A stretch of DNA of 59,192 nucleotides from Phaeovulum veldkampii DSM 11550 (GCF_003034995.1 NZ_PZKF01000018.1:1-59192), one strand, 5' to 3'; positions 1-8,429 are shown, numbered from the stretch's first letter. Made by a program: numbers and translations. The notes: generated by a model not told the origin, from the sequence alone.

Positions 1-1
1 C

Positions 2-202
2 TTAAGGCAGTACAAAACGATTTGGCAAACAGCAGAGGCAAATTGGACAAATCATATACAAGGCGCTGCTGACATATTGATACAAGACAACATTGAATTG
101 ACACACGAACGCAAAGGTTACTGTTGGAAGGAGTTTGACGACATACGCGGCGAAACACTGCACTTACCTTGCTGCCATCTGCAAAAACCAAAATACACAT
201 AA
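2..202 (+). CDS. C-terminal fragment of an unknown protein (5' end outside window)
   Basis: An open frame enters from the left edge and runs 66 codons to TAA at 200-202. The fragment is rich in Gln, Thr and Lys, has four Cys (one CC pair), and ends QKPKYT. Its codons (gca, aca, ttg, cgc) match the two recombinase genes to the right and not the GC-rich chromosome, so it probably belongs to the same integrated element. An intrinsic terminator follows at 263-289 on the same strand. I recognise no family. It may be an element cargo gene or a phage-type protein. Confidence 0.5.
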   Translation, partial: LRQYKTIWQTAEANWTNHIQGAADILIQDNIELTHERKGYCWKEFDDIRGETLHLPCCHLQKPKYT

Positions 203-262
203 CGCAGCCTAAACGAGGTTATACCTATACTTGGCTTGCTGGCTTTAGCCCTACTGCTGTTG

Positions 263-289
263 CTTTGCGAGAAGCAGCAAAGTTTTTTT
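263..289 (+). terminator. Intrinsic terminator after the left-edge gene
   Basis: A perfect 6-bp stem, CTTTGC (263-268) with GCAAAG (277-282), has an 8-nt loop and is followed directly by seven T (283-289). It lies 60 bp after the stop of the partial gene and fits a plus-strand Rho-independent terminator. Confidence 0.7.
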
Positions 290-292
290 GCA

Positions 293-343
293 TTCAAACA
301 CGGTGTTTCAAACACACTCAAACAAAAGAGTAGATTCAAACAC
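293..343. repeat. Three TTCAAACAC direct repeats near the recombinase gene
   Basis: TTCAAACAC occurs at 293-301, 307-315 and 335-343, that is at spacings of 14 and 28 bp. The latter two copies extend to TTCAAACACACT. The first copy overlaps a small palindrome AAACAC-G-GTGTTT (296-308). Short phased repeats beside an integrase gene are often arm-type recombinase or excisionase binding sites; that role is inference. Confidence 0.5.
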
Positions 344-400
344 ACTGCTTGGACACATCACACTGAACACAAACAAGAATATCATACTATACGCATTCTA

Positions 401-475
401 TGACATTTTGCTTTAACCAATTGAAAACGAAAAATTAAATTTACTCAAATCAATCGTTGTCCAAACAAAATGTCA
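401..475. repeat. Perfect 10-bp inverted repeat upstream of the small recombinase
   Basis: TGACATTTTG (401-410) is mirrored exactly by CAAAATGTCA (466-475), with 55 bp of AT-rich DNA between. The right arm ends 46 bp before the recombinase start at 522. It could be a recombination or regulator binding pair. The rest of 203-521 holds only the terminator at 263-289 and the TTCAAACAC repeats; I see no further gene there. Confidence 0.45.
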
Positions 476-521
476 GAAAATACAATAAAAAAACAGAAAA
501 CAAAAGATTTGGGAGCAAATA

Positions 522-1088
522 ATGCGACAAGCACAGACGCTCAAAGACACAGAAATCAAGCGTGTGTTGGCTTACTGCGCTACACGCCAGCACAGCGCAC
601 GTGATACAACCATTGTCGTGTGCAGCATAAACGCTGGCTTGCGAGCAAAGGAACTTGCAGCACTGCGTGTTGGTGACGTGTATGACGAACTTGGCGCTGT
701 ACGCAGCAGTTTCATACTAGCTGCAGAACAGACGAAAGGCAGACGGACACGCACTGTGTATTTGAACAAGACGCTACAACGACAACTTGCACAGTACCGT
801 GCTGCGCTACGCAACACAGCGCCAACAGCAGCACTGTTCTGTAGCCAAAAAGGCAACTTTTTCAGCGCCAACACTATGTGCCAGCTGCTGCTCAACATAT
901 ACAAGAAGTGCAGCTTGAAAGACGCAAGCAGCCACAGCGGCAGACGCACGTTTATCACACGTTTGGCAAGCAAAGGCGTTGGTGTGCGTGTACTTGCAGA
1001 ACTTGCTGGACACAGCAGCATAGCAACGACGCAACGCTACATTGACGTAAATGCTGAACAGTTGGCAAACGCTGTAGAGTTGGTTTGA
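522..1088 (+). CDS. Small tyrosine recombinase (catalytic domain only)
   Basis: A 188-residue phage-integrase-family protein that would cut and rejoin DNA through a 3'-phosphotyrosine. The catalytic pattern is visible: Arg in GLRAKELAAL (about residue 40), HSGRRTF giving HxxR (about 140), then LAELAGHSSIATTQRYIDV with the second His and the nucleophilic Tyr (about 175). At under 200 residues it lacks most of the N-terminal core-binding domain of XerC/D-type enzymes (usually about 300). RBS GGGAG lies just upstream of the ATG. Base composition and codon use are foreign to the chromosome. It is convergent with the larger recombinase, only 3 bp away. It may serve integration, excision or resolution of the element. 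Confidence 0.85.
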   Translation: MRQAQTLKDTEIKRVLAYCATRQHSARDTTIVVCSINAGLRAKELAALRVGDVYDELGAVRSSFILAAEQTKGRRTRTVYLNKTLQRQLAQYRAALRNTAPTAALFCSQKGNFFSANTMCQLLLNIYKKCSLKDASSHSGRRTFITRLASKGVGVRVLAELAGHSSIATTQRYIDVNAEQLANAVELV

Positions 1089-1091
1089 CGC

Positions 1092-2576
1092 TTACTGCTG
1101 CGCTTTCATAATCTCCAACAGCGCAGTTTCGCTCAACTCGCCACGCTTAAAGCGCTTCAGCGCCTCTACCACAAAACTGTCTTCTGCGTCGTCTGCAGCT
1201 TGCACCACAACCTTCGTTTTTCGTTTCGTCTTTGTAATTTCGTGTCTACGTTGTTTAGAAACAAGATGGCTGTAGTGATTTTCAATCTGCGCAACCTTGC
1301 AGCCCATATTCATAGCCAAGTCATACACACTTACGTCGCCCTTCTCCAAACGCAGCGTCGCATATGTGTGTCGCAAACTGTACAAACTGCGCTTGTCTCC
1401 ATCTCTATCATATAGCAAACCGTCTTTTCGTTCGTTGTATGGCACACGCTGCAAAAACTTCTGAAAGCCTCTATTTAAATCAACAAACTTTCGTACTGTG
1501 CGTGTTTCAGCATCTACTTGCCCAAACCAAACCAAGTCATTTGTTTTGCTGTAAGGTGATTTTTCACGCCACCTTTTCAAAGCATCATTTGCGCCAGCTT
1601 GCGTCTGCACAAAACGTGCTTGCCCTTTTTTTGTTTCCTTACTCACCCTTACTTCAGAAATTTTCGGATTATTTTCTCCCATATCAACGTCAAGCTTTAC
1701 GTCACTCCAAATCATTTCACGTGCTTCACCAACACGTAACCCACTATTAACCAAAAACAGAACAAAGTAGTACATCTGCTGTCGTTGCAGCTTATGCCAA
1801 GAATTAAGCCGATTATCATTAAATATACCCACACAATCTCTATAACTGCGTAAGTTTCTCACAAGCACTCTATATTCTTCAGCGTCAAAACCAGCACGTC
1901 TTGTAGGTTTATTGTTTTTCGTAGGCGCTCGCATTTTGAATACTTGCTGCATACGCCCACGCTCAAACGCATCATAAAATATTTGATTAAGCGCACTTTG
2001 CTCCATCAACAACGTTTTGGCTGCTGGCGCTTTCTTAGCGTTGTTGGTGCTGCTTGTTTTGGCGCCACGTCGTTTTGGATTGTATTTCTGCAAGCGCATA
2101 CCGTCGTCACTTGCCCAATACGTTATACGCCAATCCCAATATCCAGCAGCAACTGTTGGTGTAATCTCATTTAGCAGCACACTCGTGCCATCTTTGTTTT
2201 GAAAGTAAGGTTTGAAATAACGTGCAGCGTATTTTTCGTGCCAATACTGTCTGCTCACTGCCCAAGTGCCATTCTTCTTGTTGCGCTCAAACCAATCGTT
2301 CCAATGCTTTTCAAACGTGTAATCGTCTAAACTGTGTCCAAGTTTAGCAGCGTGTTGCAGTCGCAGCAGTTCGTTCTTTGCGTACTCGTAAGCATCTTCA
2401 TAAACTGTGAGTTTCGTGCTGCGTGTAATGTAGCCTTTGCGCCCTCCAATCTTCAAACGCATATACCAAGCTTGCTTACGATGTGATTTGGCGTTGGGCA
2501 CGGCAACAGCAAGGTTGCGCTTAAACAGCACAAGCGCACCACCAAAGTGCTCCACTCTGTCTTCGTAAAACGCCAC
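1092..2576 (-). CDS. Tyrosine recombinase / element integrase
   Basis: A 494-residue integrase-type recombinase, probably the enzyme that placed this element beside rpsI. The N-terminal part (about 1-120) is an arm-binding/SAM-like region (RLKIGGRKGYITRSTKL). The catalytic domain has SGLRVGEAREM (Arg I), YSLRHTYATLRL (HxxR context) and MGCKVAQIENHYSHL, whose Tyr is the likely nucleophile. The start is GTG (2574-2576 on the plus strand), preceded by AAGGTG at good spacing, with a candidate promoter at 2614-2642. AT-rich composition and Lys/Asn-rich content contrast with all genes to the right. Genes of this size are typical of genomic-island and prophage integrases. The partner attachment site would lie left of the window. 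Confidence 0.87.
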   Translation of the reverse strand: MAFYEDRVEHFGGALVLFKRNLAVAVPNAKSHRKQAWYMRLKIGGRKGYITRSTKLTVYEDAYEYAKNELLRLQHAAKLGHSLDDYTFEKHWNDWFERNKKNGTWAVSRQYWHEKYAARYFKPYFQNKDGTSVLLNEITPTVAAGYWDWRITYWASDDGMRLQKYNPKRRGAKTSSTNNAKKAPAAKTLLMEQSALNQIFYDAFERGRMQQVFKMRAPTKNNKPTRRAGFDAEEYRVLVRNLRSYRDCVGIFNDNRLNSWHKLQRQQMYYFVLFLVNSGLRVGEAREMIWSDVKLDVDMGENNPKISEVRVSKETKKGQARFVQTQAGANDALKRWREKSPYSKTNDLVWFGQVDAETRTVRKFVDLNRGFQKFLQRVPYNERKDGLLYDRDGDKRSLYSLRHTYATLRLEKGDVSVYDLAMNMGCKVAQIENHYSHLVSKQRRHEITKTKRKTKVVVQAADDAEDSFVVEALKRFKRGELSETALLEIMKAQQ

Positions 2577-2613
2577 AGCAGCACCTTATGTAGCAACCTT
2601 AAACGCTGCGGAT

Positions 2614-2642
2614 ATGCTAATTTCGCTAAACTTGAACGTCAA
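2614..2642 (-). promoter_or_regulatory. Candidate sigma-70 promoter of the integrase
   Basis: On the minus strand TTGACG (2642-2637) and TAGCAT (2619-2614) are separated by 17 nt, about 38 nt before the GTG start. The -35 matches 5/6 and the -10 4/6. Confidence 0.45.
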
Positions 2643-2677
2643 GCAGCATTGGCTGATGCTGCAGTTCTGCTACATAC

Positions 2678-2707
2678 AAAAAGGGCTCGCAATTTCTTGC
2701 AAGCCCT
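2678..2707 (-). terminator. Intrinsic terminator of rplM-rpsI; edge of the foreign DNA
   Basis: A 12-bp stem with one mismatch (AAGGGCTTGCAA / TTGCGAGCCCTT on the minus strand, tight loop) is followed by a T5 run. It ends the ribosomal protein operon. The AT-rich element starts immediately beyond, so the terminator or the sequence around it is a candidate attachment site. Confidence 0.7.
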
Positions 2708-2738
2708 TGATTTAATTGACTTATATAGTCACTCGAAC

Positions 2739-3230
2739 TTAGCGCTTGGAGAACTGGAAGGATTTGCGGGCTTTCGCCTTGCCGTATTTCTTCCGTTCCA
2801 CGACGCGCGAGTCTCGGGTCAGGAAGCCCGCAGCTTTCAGCGCACCGCGCAGGCTGGGTTCATACAGTTGCAGCGCTTTCGAGATGCCGTGCTTGACCGC
2901 GCCGGCCTGACCCGACAGGCCGCCACCGGCAACCGTCGCCATCACGTCGAACTGGCCATCGACGCCGGCAACGGTGAAGGGCTGACGCAGGATCATTTGC
3001 AGCACCGGACGGGCAAAGTAGACCGACATGTCCTTGCCGTTCACCACAACCTTGCCCGAACCCGGCTTGATCCAGACGCGGGCGACCGCATCCTTGCGCT
3101 TGCCGGTGGCGTAGGAGCGGCCCAGCGCATCGCGAACCGGCTCGCGCGGGGCGACGACTTCGGCGGCGGGGGTGCCGGACACGACCGATTTCAGATCGTC
3201 GAGGGTTTTCAGATCATCGGCCATCGTCAT
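2739..3230 (-). CDS. rpsI: 30S ribosomal protein S9
   Basis: Small-subunit protein S9 whose C-terminal tail reaches the P-site tRNA. At 163 residues it has the alphaproteobacterial N-terminal extension before the conserved core ([18 protein letters not shown] from about residue 40) and ends in the basic FQFSKR tail. It overlaps rplM by 4 bp (ATGA at 3227-3230), the usual L13-S9 pair. The gene is intact although a foreign element begins about 150 bp past its stop. Confidence 0.97.
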   Translation of the reverse strand: MTMADDLKTLDDLKSVVSGTPAAEVVAPREPVRDALGRSYATGKRKDAVARVWIKPGSGKVVVNGKDMSVYFARPVLQMILRQPFTVAGVDGQFDVMATVAGGGLSGQAGAVKHGISKALQLYEPSLRGALKAAGFLTRDSRVVERKKYGKAKARKSFQFSKR

Positions 3231-3691
3231 GCGCTCCGGGTGTTCTTCGGGTTCATCGACGCAACGTCGAGGACTTCGGGCTGCTGCGCCTCGTGCGGAT
3301 GCTCGGCCCCGGCGTAAACGCGCAGGTTCGACATCTGCTCACGACCCAGACGGTTGCGCGAGATCATGCGCTCGACCGCCTTGATCACCACACGCTCGGG
3401 GTGGGCACCGTCCAGCACCTGCGCCGCGGTGCGGAACTTGATCCCGCCGGGGTGGCCGGTGTGCCAGTAATAGCGCTTGTCGGCGCGTTTGGACCCGGTC
3501 ATCTGCACCTTGTCGGCATTGATGATGATGACGTTGTCACCCATGTCCATATGCGGGGTGAAGGTCGGCTTGTGCTTGCCACGCAGGCGCATGGCGACGA
3601 TCGTGGCGAGACGGCCCAGAACGATGCCTTCGGCATCGATCAGGATCCATTTCTTTTCGATCTCCGCCGGTTTCGCGGTATAGGTTTTCAT
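3227..3691 (-). CDS. rplM: 50S ribosomal protein L13
   Basis: Large-subunit assembly protein, 154 residues from the [15 protein letters not shown] start, which matches the family N-terminus. The frame stays open 32 codons further upstream, but that part is not conserved. Family motifs seen are [15 protein letters not shown] and [18 protein letters not shown]. It is the first gene of the rplM-rpsI operon, with a candidate promoter about 90 bp upstream. Confidence 0.96.
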   Translation of the reverse strand: MKTYTAKPAEIEKKWILIDAEGIVLGRLATIVAMRLRGKHKPTFTPHMDMGDNVIIINADKVQMTGSKRADKRYYWHTGHPGGIKFRTAAQVLDGAHPERVVIKAVERMISRNRLGREQMSNLRVYAGAEHPHEAQQPEVLDVASMNPKNTRSA

Positions 3692-3777
3692 TGGCTTTTG
3701 GCCCTTTGTCAGGCTTGTGCAATTCAGATGGGGGCTTGTCGTGGATTTCAGCCCTCCGGTCAAGAGCCACAAACCGA

Positions 3778-3807
3778 TATTAACCAATGCAAATCAATGC
3801 CTTGCAA
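3778..3807 (-). promoter_or_regulatory. Candidate promoter of rplM-rpsI
   Basis: Minus-strand TTGCAA (3807-3802) and TTAATA (3783-3778) lie 18 nt apart inside an AT-rich patch upstream of rplM. The transcript would have a leader of roughly 80 nt. Confidence 0.4.
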
Positions 3808-3854
3808 AATAGGTATCTAAATACCCCACGCCAAACCCCTGAATTGGCGCCGAG

Positions 3855-4277
3855 TCACCGCCGCGGCGGGATCGAATAGGTCAGCGTGGCCCGCGCCACC
3901 GGGTCGGCCCCGCCTTCGGCAAAGATCAGCACATCACCCACCGCCAGGCTGCGCCCGACCTTCAGCATCCGCGCCCGGCCGATCAGATCGGCGCCCGCAG
4001 CGGGCTTGCGCAGAAAATCCATGCTGGAATTGGTGGTGACGGCCAGTGCCACCGGCCCGATCTGCGCCAGCAGCGCCAGATAAACCGCCACGTCGGCCAG
4101 CGCAAACATCGCAGGCCCCGACACCGTGCCGCCGGGGCGCAGGTGGCGATGCGCCACCTTGAGCCGCACCTCGATGCCGTCGGGCGTCAGCGCCTCGATC
4201 CCGAAATCCTCGGCCACCTGCGGAAATTCCGCCACCAGAAACGCGCCCAGCGCGGCTGTGTCCATCTGCGGTTCCAT
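3855..4277 (-). CDS. PaaI-family hotdog thioesterase
   Basis: A 140-residue hotdog-fold acyl-CoA thioesterase, probably hydrolysing aromatic or medium acyl-CoAs. The PaaI signature region is GGTVSGPAMFALADVAVYLALLA (read in part), followed by the central strand with TTNSSMDFLRKPAAG and RARMLKVGRSLAVGDV. The start at 4277 is set by GGGAGGAAAG directly upstream. It is divergent from the crotonase gene with only 53 bp between, so the two probably share a control region and act on related acyl-CoA esters. The exact substrate cannot be told. Confidence 0.82.
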   Translation of the reverse strand: MEPQMDTAALGAFLVAEFPQVAEDFGIEALTPDGIEVRLKVAHRHLRPGGTVSGPAMFALADVAVYLALLAQIGPVALAVTTNSSMDFLRKPAAGADLIGRARMLKVGRSLAVGDVLIFAEGGADPVARATLTYSIPPRR

Positions 4278-4330
4278 CTTTCCTCCCGCCTCTTGCGCCC
4301 CTAGACTTTCGTCAAACGGGAGGAATGACA

Positions 4331-5116
4331 ATGACCGAACTGCTGATCCGCCGCGATGCGGGGGGGGTGGCGCATCTGACGATGAACGCGCCAGACAAGC
4401 TGAACGCGCTGTCGGATGCGATGCTGGCTGCGCTGAAGGCGGAATTCGAACGGCTGGCCGAGGACCGGGCCACAAAGGTCGTGGTGCTGGCTGGCGCGGG
4501 CAAGGTGTTTTGCGCGGGGCATGATCTGAAGGAAATGCAGGCGGGGCGCGCCGCGCCCGATCAGGGCCGGGCCTATTTCGCCGATCTCTTTGCCCGCTGT
4601 GCCGCGGTGATGCAGATGATCCCGGCCCTGCCCCAGCCGGTGATTGCCGAGGTGCACGGCATCGCCACGGCGGCGGGTTGCCAGATGGTGGCAAGCTGCG
4701 ACATGGCGGTGGCGGCCGAGGGCACGCGGTTCGGGGTGAACGGGGTGAACATCGGGCTGTTCTGTTCCACCCCCATGGTGGCGCTGACGCGCAACGTGCC
4801 GCGCAAGGTGGCCTTCGAGATGCTGACCACGGGCGAGTTCATCGACGCCAACCGCGCGCGAGAGATGGGGCTGGTCAACCGGGTCGTGCCGCATGAGGCA
4901 CTGGCAGCCGAAACCCGGCGGCTGGCCGACACGGTGGCGGCCAAGCTGACCGCGGCGGTCAAGATCGGCAAGCGGGCGTTTTATGACCAGATCGGGCTGG
5001 ATCTGGCAGCGGCCTACGACCACGCGGCGGGCGTGATGGTGCAAAACATGCTCTGGCGCGACACCGCCGAAGGGGTTGCAGCCTTCATCGACAAGCGCAA
5101 GCCCGACTGGGCGTGA
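4331..5116 (+). CDS. Crotonase-fold protein of the ECHDC3 type
   Basis: A 261-residue enoyl-CoA hydratase/isomerase superfamily member. The oxyanion-hole segment FCAGHDLKEM (about residues 60-69) is present. The regions that carry the two catalytic glutamates of true hydratases read ATAAGCQMVASCD and GVNIGLFCSTPMVALTR, with no Glu at the expected places. This pattern is that of the ECHDC3 subgroup, so hydratase activity is doubtful. I chose ATG 4331, not 4325, because GGGAGG (4318-4323) sits 7 nt before 4331 and only 1 nt before 4325. It is divergent from the thioesterase. Confidence 0.83.
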   Translation: MTELLIRRDAGGVAHLTMNAPDKLNALSDAMLAALKAEFERLAEDRATKVVVLAGAGKVFCAGHDLKEMQAGRAAPDQGRAYFADLFARCAAVMQMIPALPQPVIAEVHGIATAAGCQMVASCDMAVAAEGTRFGVNGVNIGLFCSTPMVALTRNVPRKVAFEMLTTGEFIDANRAREMGLVNRVVPHEALAAETRRLADTVAAKLTAAVKIGKRAFYDQIGLDLAAAYDHAAGVMVQNMLWRDTAEGVAAFIDKRKPDWA

Positions 5117-5118
5117 CC

Positions 5119-5868
5119 CTAGCCATCATCGTCGTCCGCGGGCAGGTCGCGCCTGCCGCGGAAGCCGGTGGCCACCACGAATTTCTCGGAACTGTCAGCG
5201 CGGCTGGCGGGCGGCTTGACGTTGGCGACCTTGGCAAAGTTGCGCTTCAGCGTCGCCTGCAATTCCGTCTCGGCGCCCCCGGCCAGCACCTTGGCCACAA
5301 AAGTGCCGCCCTCTTCGAGCACGTCAAAGGCAAATTCTGCCGCCGCCTCGCACAGCGCGATGATGCGCAGATGGTCGGTGCCCTGATGCCCCGATGAGGC
5401 GGCGGCCATGTCCGACATCACCACATCGGCCTTGCCGCCCAGCCAGCCCTTCACCAACTCGTCAGCGCCGTCCGACAGGAAATCAAGCTGGTGGATCTCG
5501 GCCCCGGCGATCGCCGACACATCTTGCAGGTCAACGCCCAGAACGGTGCCCACCTTCTTGCCGCCCTTTTCGCCCAGCGCATTCACCCGCGCCACCGCGA
5601 CCTGACACCAGCCGCCGGGCGCGCAGCCCAGATCGACCACCCGTGCGCCGGGAACAAGGAAGTGGAACTTGTCGTCCAGCTCCATGATCTTGTAGGCCGC
5701 GCGGCCGCGATAGCCCTCTTTGCGCGCACGCACCACATAGGGGTCGTTCAACTGCCGCTCCAGCCACAGCGTCGAGGACAGCTTGCGCCCCTTGGCGGTT
5801 TTCACCCGCACCCGCAGGTCACGGGTTCCGCGGCCCGAGGTATTCTTGCCCGTCGGCGCCTTCGGCAT
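5119..5868 (-). CDS. rlmE: 23S rRNA (uridine 2'-O)-methyltransferase RlmE/FtsJ
   Basis: SAM-dependent 2'-O-methylation of U2552 in the 23S A-loop, late in 50S assembly. The protein has 249 residues. The SAM motif [15 protein letters not shown] lies near residues 75-90. The catalytic K-D-K-E set is recognisable in [29 protein letters not shown] and SSEKFVVA. A basic N-terminal extension (about 30 residues) is normal in this clade. Its ATG overlaps the ppx stop by one base (TGATG), so the two are translationally coupled, as in other Rhodobacterales. Confidence 0.95.
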   Translation of the reverse strand: MPKAPTGKNTSGRGTRDLRVRVKTAKGRKLSSTLWLERQLNDPYVVRARKEGYRGRAAYKIMELDDKFHFLVPGARVVDLGCAPGGWCQVAVARVNALGEKGGKKVGTVLGVDLQDVSAIAGAEIHQLDFLSDGADELVKGWLGGKADVVMSDMAAASSGHQGTDHLRIIALCEAAAEFAFDVLEEGGTFVAKVLAGGAETELQATLKRNFAKVANVKPPASRADSSEKFVVATGFRGRRDLPADDDDG

Positions 5869-6983
5869 CAGATCATTCCCCCTTCGCTCAGCACGCCATC
5901 GGCGGCCATCTGCGCATAAAGCAGCCCCTCGCGCAGGCCACGGTCGGCCACGCTCAGCCGGTCGGTGGGCCAGACCCGCATCAGCGTCTGCAAGATCGCC
6001 GCACCCGACATGATCAGCGTGTGCCGGTCGCGCCCGATCCGCGGGTCGGCCCGCCGTCCGTCGGGGCCCAGCGCCAGATAGTTGCGGATCACCGCGTCGA
6101 TCTGCGCGGTGGACATGGTCAAGCCATCCACCCGTGTGCGGTCATAGCGTTTCAGCCCCAGATGACAGGCCGCCACCGTGGTGACGGTGCCCGAGGTGCC
6201 GATGATCTGCACCCCCTCGGGCGGCGTTCCGGCCGCATAGGGGGCAAATCCTGCCAGCTTTTCCTCGAAATACCAGCTCATCAGCGCGAACCGCGCGGCG
6301 TCATCCTCGACATCGGCGAACTGGTCTTTCAGCGTGGCCACCCCCAGCGGAACCGATATCCAGTCCACCACACGCGCCGCGGGCTGGCCGCCCTGATCGG
6401 CGTTGAAGCCCGCCGACAGCCGCATGATCGCGCGTGCCCGGTCGGGCGGGGGCACCTCGGTCAGGTCGATCCAGACCAGTTCCGTTGACCCGCCGCCGAT
6501 ATCGACCACCAGCACCTGTTCACTTTTCGGCGTCACCAGCGGCGCGCAAGAAATGACGGCCAGCCGCGCCTCTTCCTCGGGGTCGATGATTTCCAGCGGC
6601 AGGCCGGTTTCGCGCCGGACAAGGCGGGTGAAATCGCGGCCGTTGCGGGCGCGGCGGCAGGCCTCGGTGGCGACCAGACGCATGCGCTTGACGCCGTGCA
6701 ATTCGATCTTGCGGCGGCAAATCTGCAATGCCTGCACCGCGCGCCCGATCGAGGCACGCGACAGCCGGCCCGAGGCTTCCAGCCCCAGACCCAGCTGAAC
6801 AGCCTTGGAAAAGCTGTCCACGACCACAAACTGACTGCCCGACGGTCGGGCAATCAGCATCCGGCAACTGTTGGTGCCAAGATCGAGCGCAGCATAAAGC
6901 TCGCCCGACTCGGCCGGGAGGGTGACAGGCGGCTCAACCGCTTTGGGGAACGCGCCCGCACCCTGGGGACGCCTGGGCGCCAT
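5868..6983 (-). CDS. Ppx/GppA-family exopolyphosphatase
   Basis: ASKHA-fold phosphatase acting on inorganic polyphosphate and/or pppGpp. The phosphate-1 motif is [16 protein letters not shown] (about residues 30-45), the phosphate-2 region is [12 protein letters not shown], and [10 protein letters not shown] follows later. The size (371 residues) is that of the short alphaproteobacterial form without the C-terminal HD domain. Start ATG 6983 is preferred because GGAGG lies 8 nt upstream; an upstream TTG is possible. It is the first gene of the ppx-rlmE pair and divergent from the one-carbon cluster. Whether it prefers polyP or pppGpp cannot be read from sequence. Confidence 0.9.
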   Translation of the reverse strand: MAPRRPQGAGAFPKAVEPPVTLPAESGELYAALDLGTNSCRMLIARPSGSQFVVVDSFSKAVQLGLGLEASGRLSRASIGRAVQALQICRRKIELHGVKRMRLVATEACRRARNGRDFTRLVRRETGLPLEIIDPEEEARLAVISCAPLVTPKSEQVLVVDIGGGSTELVWIDLTEVPPPDRARAIMRLSAGFNADQGGQPAARVVDWISVPLGVATLKDQFADVEDDAARFALMSWYFEEKLAGFAPYAAGTPPEGVQIIGTSGTVTTVAACHLGLKRYDRTRVDGLTMSTAQIDAVIRNYLALGPDGRRADPRIGRDRHTLIMSGAAILQTLMRVWPTDRLSVADRGLREGLLYAQMAADGVLSEGGMI

Positions 6984-7151
6984 ATTCACGCCCTCCGATC
7001 TCAAGTTGTCTTTAAGGTAGACTGCGCAGGCGTCACGTTCAAGTCATCTGCGGCGTGAACCCCGCTCATCTTCATCATGCGGATTTTTCCGATGGCCGGG
7101 CGTGGCTTTCGGGCCGCGCCGCGCGATATCAAGGGAAGCGTCGCAAACGGC

Positions 7152-7181
7152 CACCGGATGGGTCGAAAACGTCACCGGATG
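7152..7181. repeat. Direct repeat CACCGGATG x2 before the one-carbon cluster
   Basis: CACCGGATG occurs at 7152-7160 and 7173-7181, exactly 21 bp apart (two helical turns), in the 218-bp spacer upstream of the gene at 7223. The spacing suggests a regulator touching one face of the helix. I see no riboswitch core. Confidence 0.35.
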
Positions 7182-7222
7182 TCGCCATAGGCCGCGTATT
7201 TCTGGGTTTGAGAGGGAATCAC

Positions 7223-7537
7223 ATGGCAGAAATCACCATCGTCTACTGGCGCGACATCCCGGCCCAGATCATCGCGGGCAAGGGGCGGCGCGGGGTGAAA
7301 CTGCCCCTGCCCGAACGGTTCGAACAGGCCATCGACCGCTGCGCCATGAAGATCGGCGCCCGCGACAGCGATGCCTATCTGGCCGAATGGCGCAAATCTG
7401 CCCCGGTTCAGGTGCCGGGCGACGATGCCATGGCGGCGGCGGCAGAACTGGCGCGGATTCTCTCCACCCATGACGCGGCCCGTCTGGCCGCGCTGATCGG
7501 CAATGATGGCTGGGACGCCCCGCCTGACGGAGAGTGA
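7223..7537 (+). CDS. 'Virulence factor' domain small protein of the one-carbon cluster
   Basis: A 104-residue protein starting MAEITIVYWRDIPAQII, with KRGVKLPLPERFEQAID-like features (GRRGVKLPLPERFEQAIDRC), of the family labelled 'virulence factor' in databases. No catalytic motif is visible. In Rhodobacterales this family sits, as here, immediately before a MTHFR-like gene and a methyltetrahydrofolate methyltransferase, so a role in folate or corrinoid methyl transfer is inferred from context. RBS GAGAGGG precedes ATG 7223. The next gene starts 2 bp after its stop. Confidence 0.75.
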   Translation: MAEITIVYWRDIPAQIIAGKGRRGVKLPLPERFEQAIDRCAMKIGARDSDAYLAEWRKSAPVQVPGDDAMAAAAELARILSTHDAARLAALIGNDGWDAPPDGE

Positions 7538-7538
7538 C

Positions 7539-8426
7539 ATGGCGCTATTGAACTTCTGCCGCGAGGCGAGCCTGCCCACGAACCCCCTGCCCGGCTTTCT
7601 GGCGGGCGCGTCAATCGAGGTGATGCCGCGCACCGCGGCCGGGATCGAGGATTTCCGCGCCCTGCTGCCCGCTGGCACGCGGGTCTATATCGCCCATATC
7701 GACGGCACCCCGATCAACGACATGGTCGCCACCGCCCAGCGCCTGCGCGCCGAAGGGTTCGAGCCGATGCCGCATATTCCGGCCCGGCTGATCCCCGACC
7801 GCGCAACCCTGACCGACTGGATCGCCCGCTATCAGGGCGAGGCCGGGGTTGCCCAGGCGCTGCTGCTGGCGGGCGGGCTGAAATCTGCCGTTGGGCAGTA
7901 TGACAACGCGATGCAACTGCTGAACTCCGGCGCGTTTGACGGGTTCACGCGGCTGCATGTGGCGGGCCACCCCGAGGGCAACCGCGACATCGACCCCGCG
8001 GGCGGCGAGCGGGGCGTGATGGAGGCGCTGATCTGGAAGCAGGAGTTTTCGCGCCGGACCGATGCACAGATGGCCATCGTCACCCAGTTCTGCTTTGACG
8101 CCGAGCCGATCATTGCCTGGGCCGACCGGATCAGGGCGGCGGGCGTCGATCTGGCGGTGCATATCGGCGTGGCGGGGCCGGCCAAGCTGCAAACGCTGCT
8201 GAAATTCGCCATCACCTGCGGCGTGGGGCCGTCCTTGCGCACCCTGCAACGCCGGGCCCGCGACGTGACCAAACTGCTGACCCCGTTCGAGCCGACCGAG
8301 TTTCTGCTGACGCTGGCCACTCACAAGGCAGCGCACCCCGATTTTGGCATCGAATCGGTGCATTTCTTCCCCCTTGGGGGCATCAAGACCAACACCGCCT
8401 GGCTGGCGGAGCAACGAAAAGGCTGA
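7539..8426 (+). CDS. Methylenetetrahydrofolate reductase family protein
   Basis: A 295-residue MTHFR-fold (TIM barrel, FAD) protein: ASIEVMPRT near the N-terminus, AQALLLAGGLKSAVGQYDNAMQLL, and HVAGHPEGNRDID (PEG-H region). It would reduce 5,10-methylene-THF to 5-methyl-THF. It is more divergent than the classic MetF and belongs to the branch found with split methionine synthases. Start ATG 7539 is set by GGAGAG overlapping the preceding stop. The downstream gene supplies the pterin-binding methyltransferase, so methyl-THF made here could be passed on directly. Confidence 0.82.
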   Translation: MALLNFCREASLPTNPLPGFLAGASIEVMPRTAAGIEDFRALLPAGTRVYIAHIDGTPINDMVATAQRLRAEGFEPMPHIPARLIPDRATLTDWIARYQGEAGVAQALLLAGGLKSAVGQYDNAMQLLNSGAFDGFTRLHVAGHPEGNRDIDPAGGERGVMEALIWKQEFSRRTDAQMAIVTQFCFDAEPIIAWADRIRAAGVDLAVHIGVAGPAKLQTLLKFAITCGVGPSLRTLQRRARDVTKLLTPFEPTEFLLTLATHKAAHPDFGIESVHFFPLGGIKTNTAWLAEQRKG

Positions 8427-8429
8427 CCC

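Noticed and set aside
293-343. Possible CRISPR array
   Set aside because: Repeats are only 9 bp, spacers 5 and 19 bp, three copies; no cas genes.
2640-2740. tRNA gene at the element boundary
   Set aside because: No cloverleaf, anticodon arm or CCA end could be found; the stem there is the rpsI terminator.
7005-7222. SAM-, SAH- or cobalamin-type riboswitch before the methyl-transfer cluster
   Set aside because: None of the conserved core motifs of these classes was recognisable by eye.
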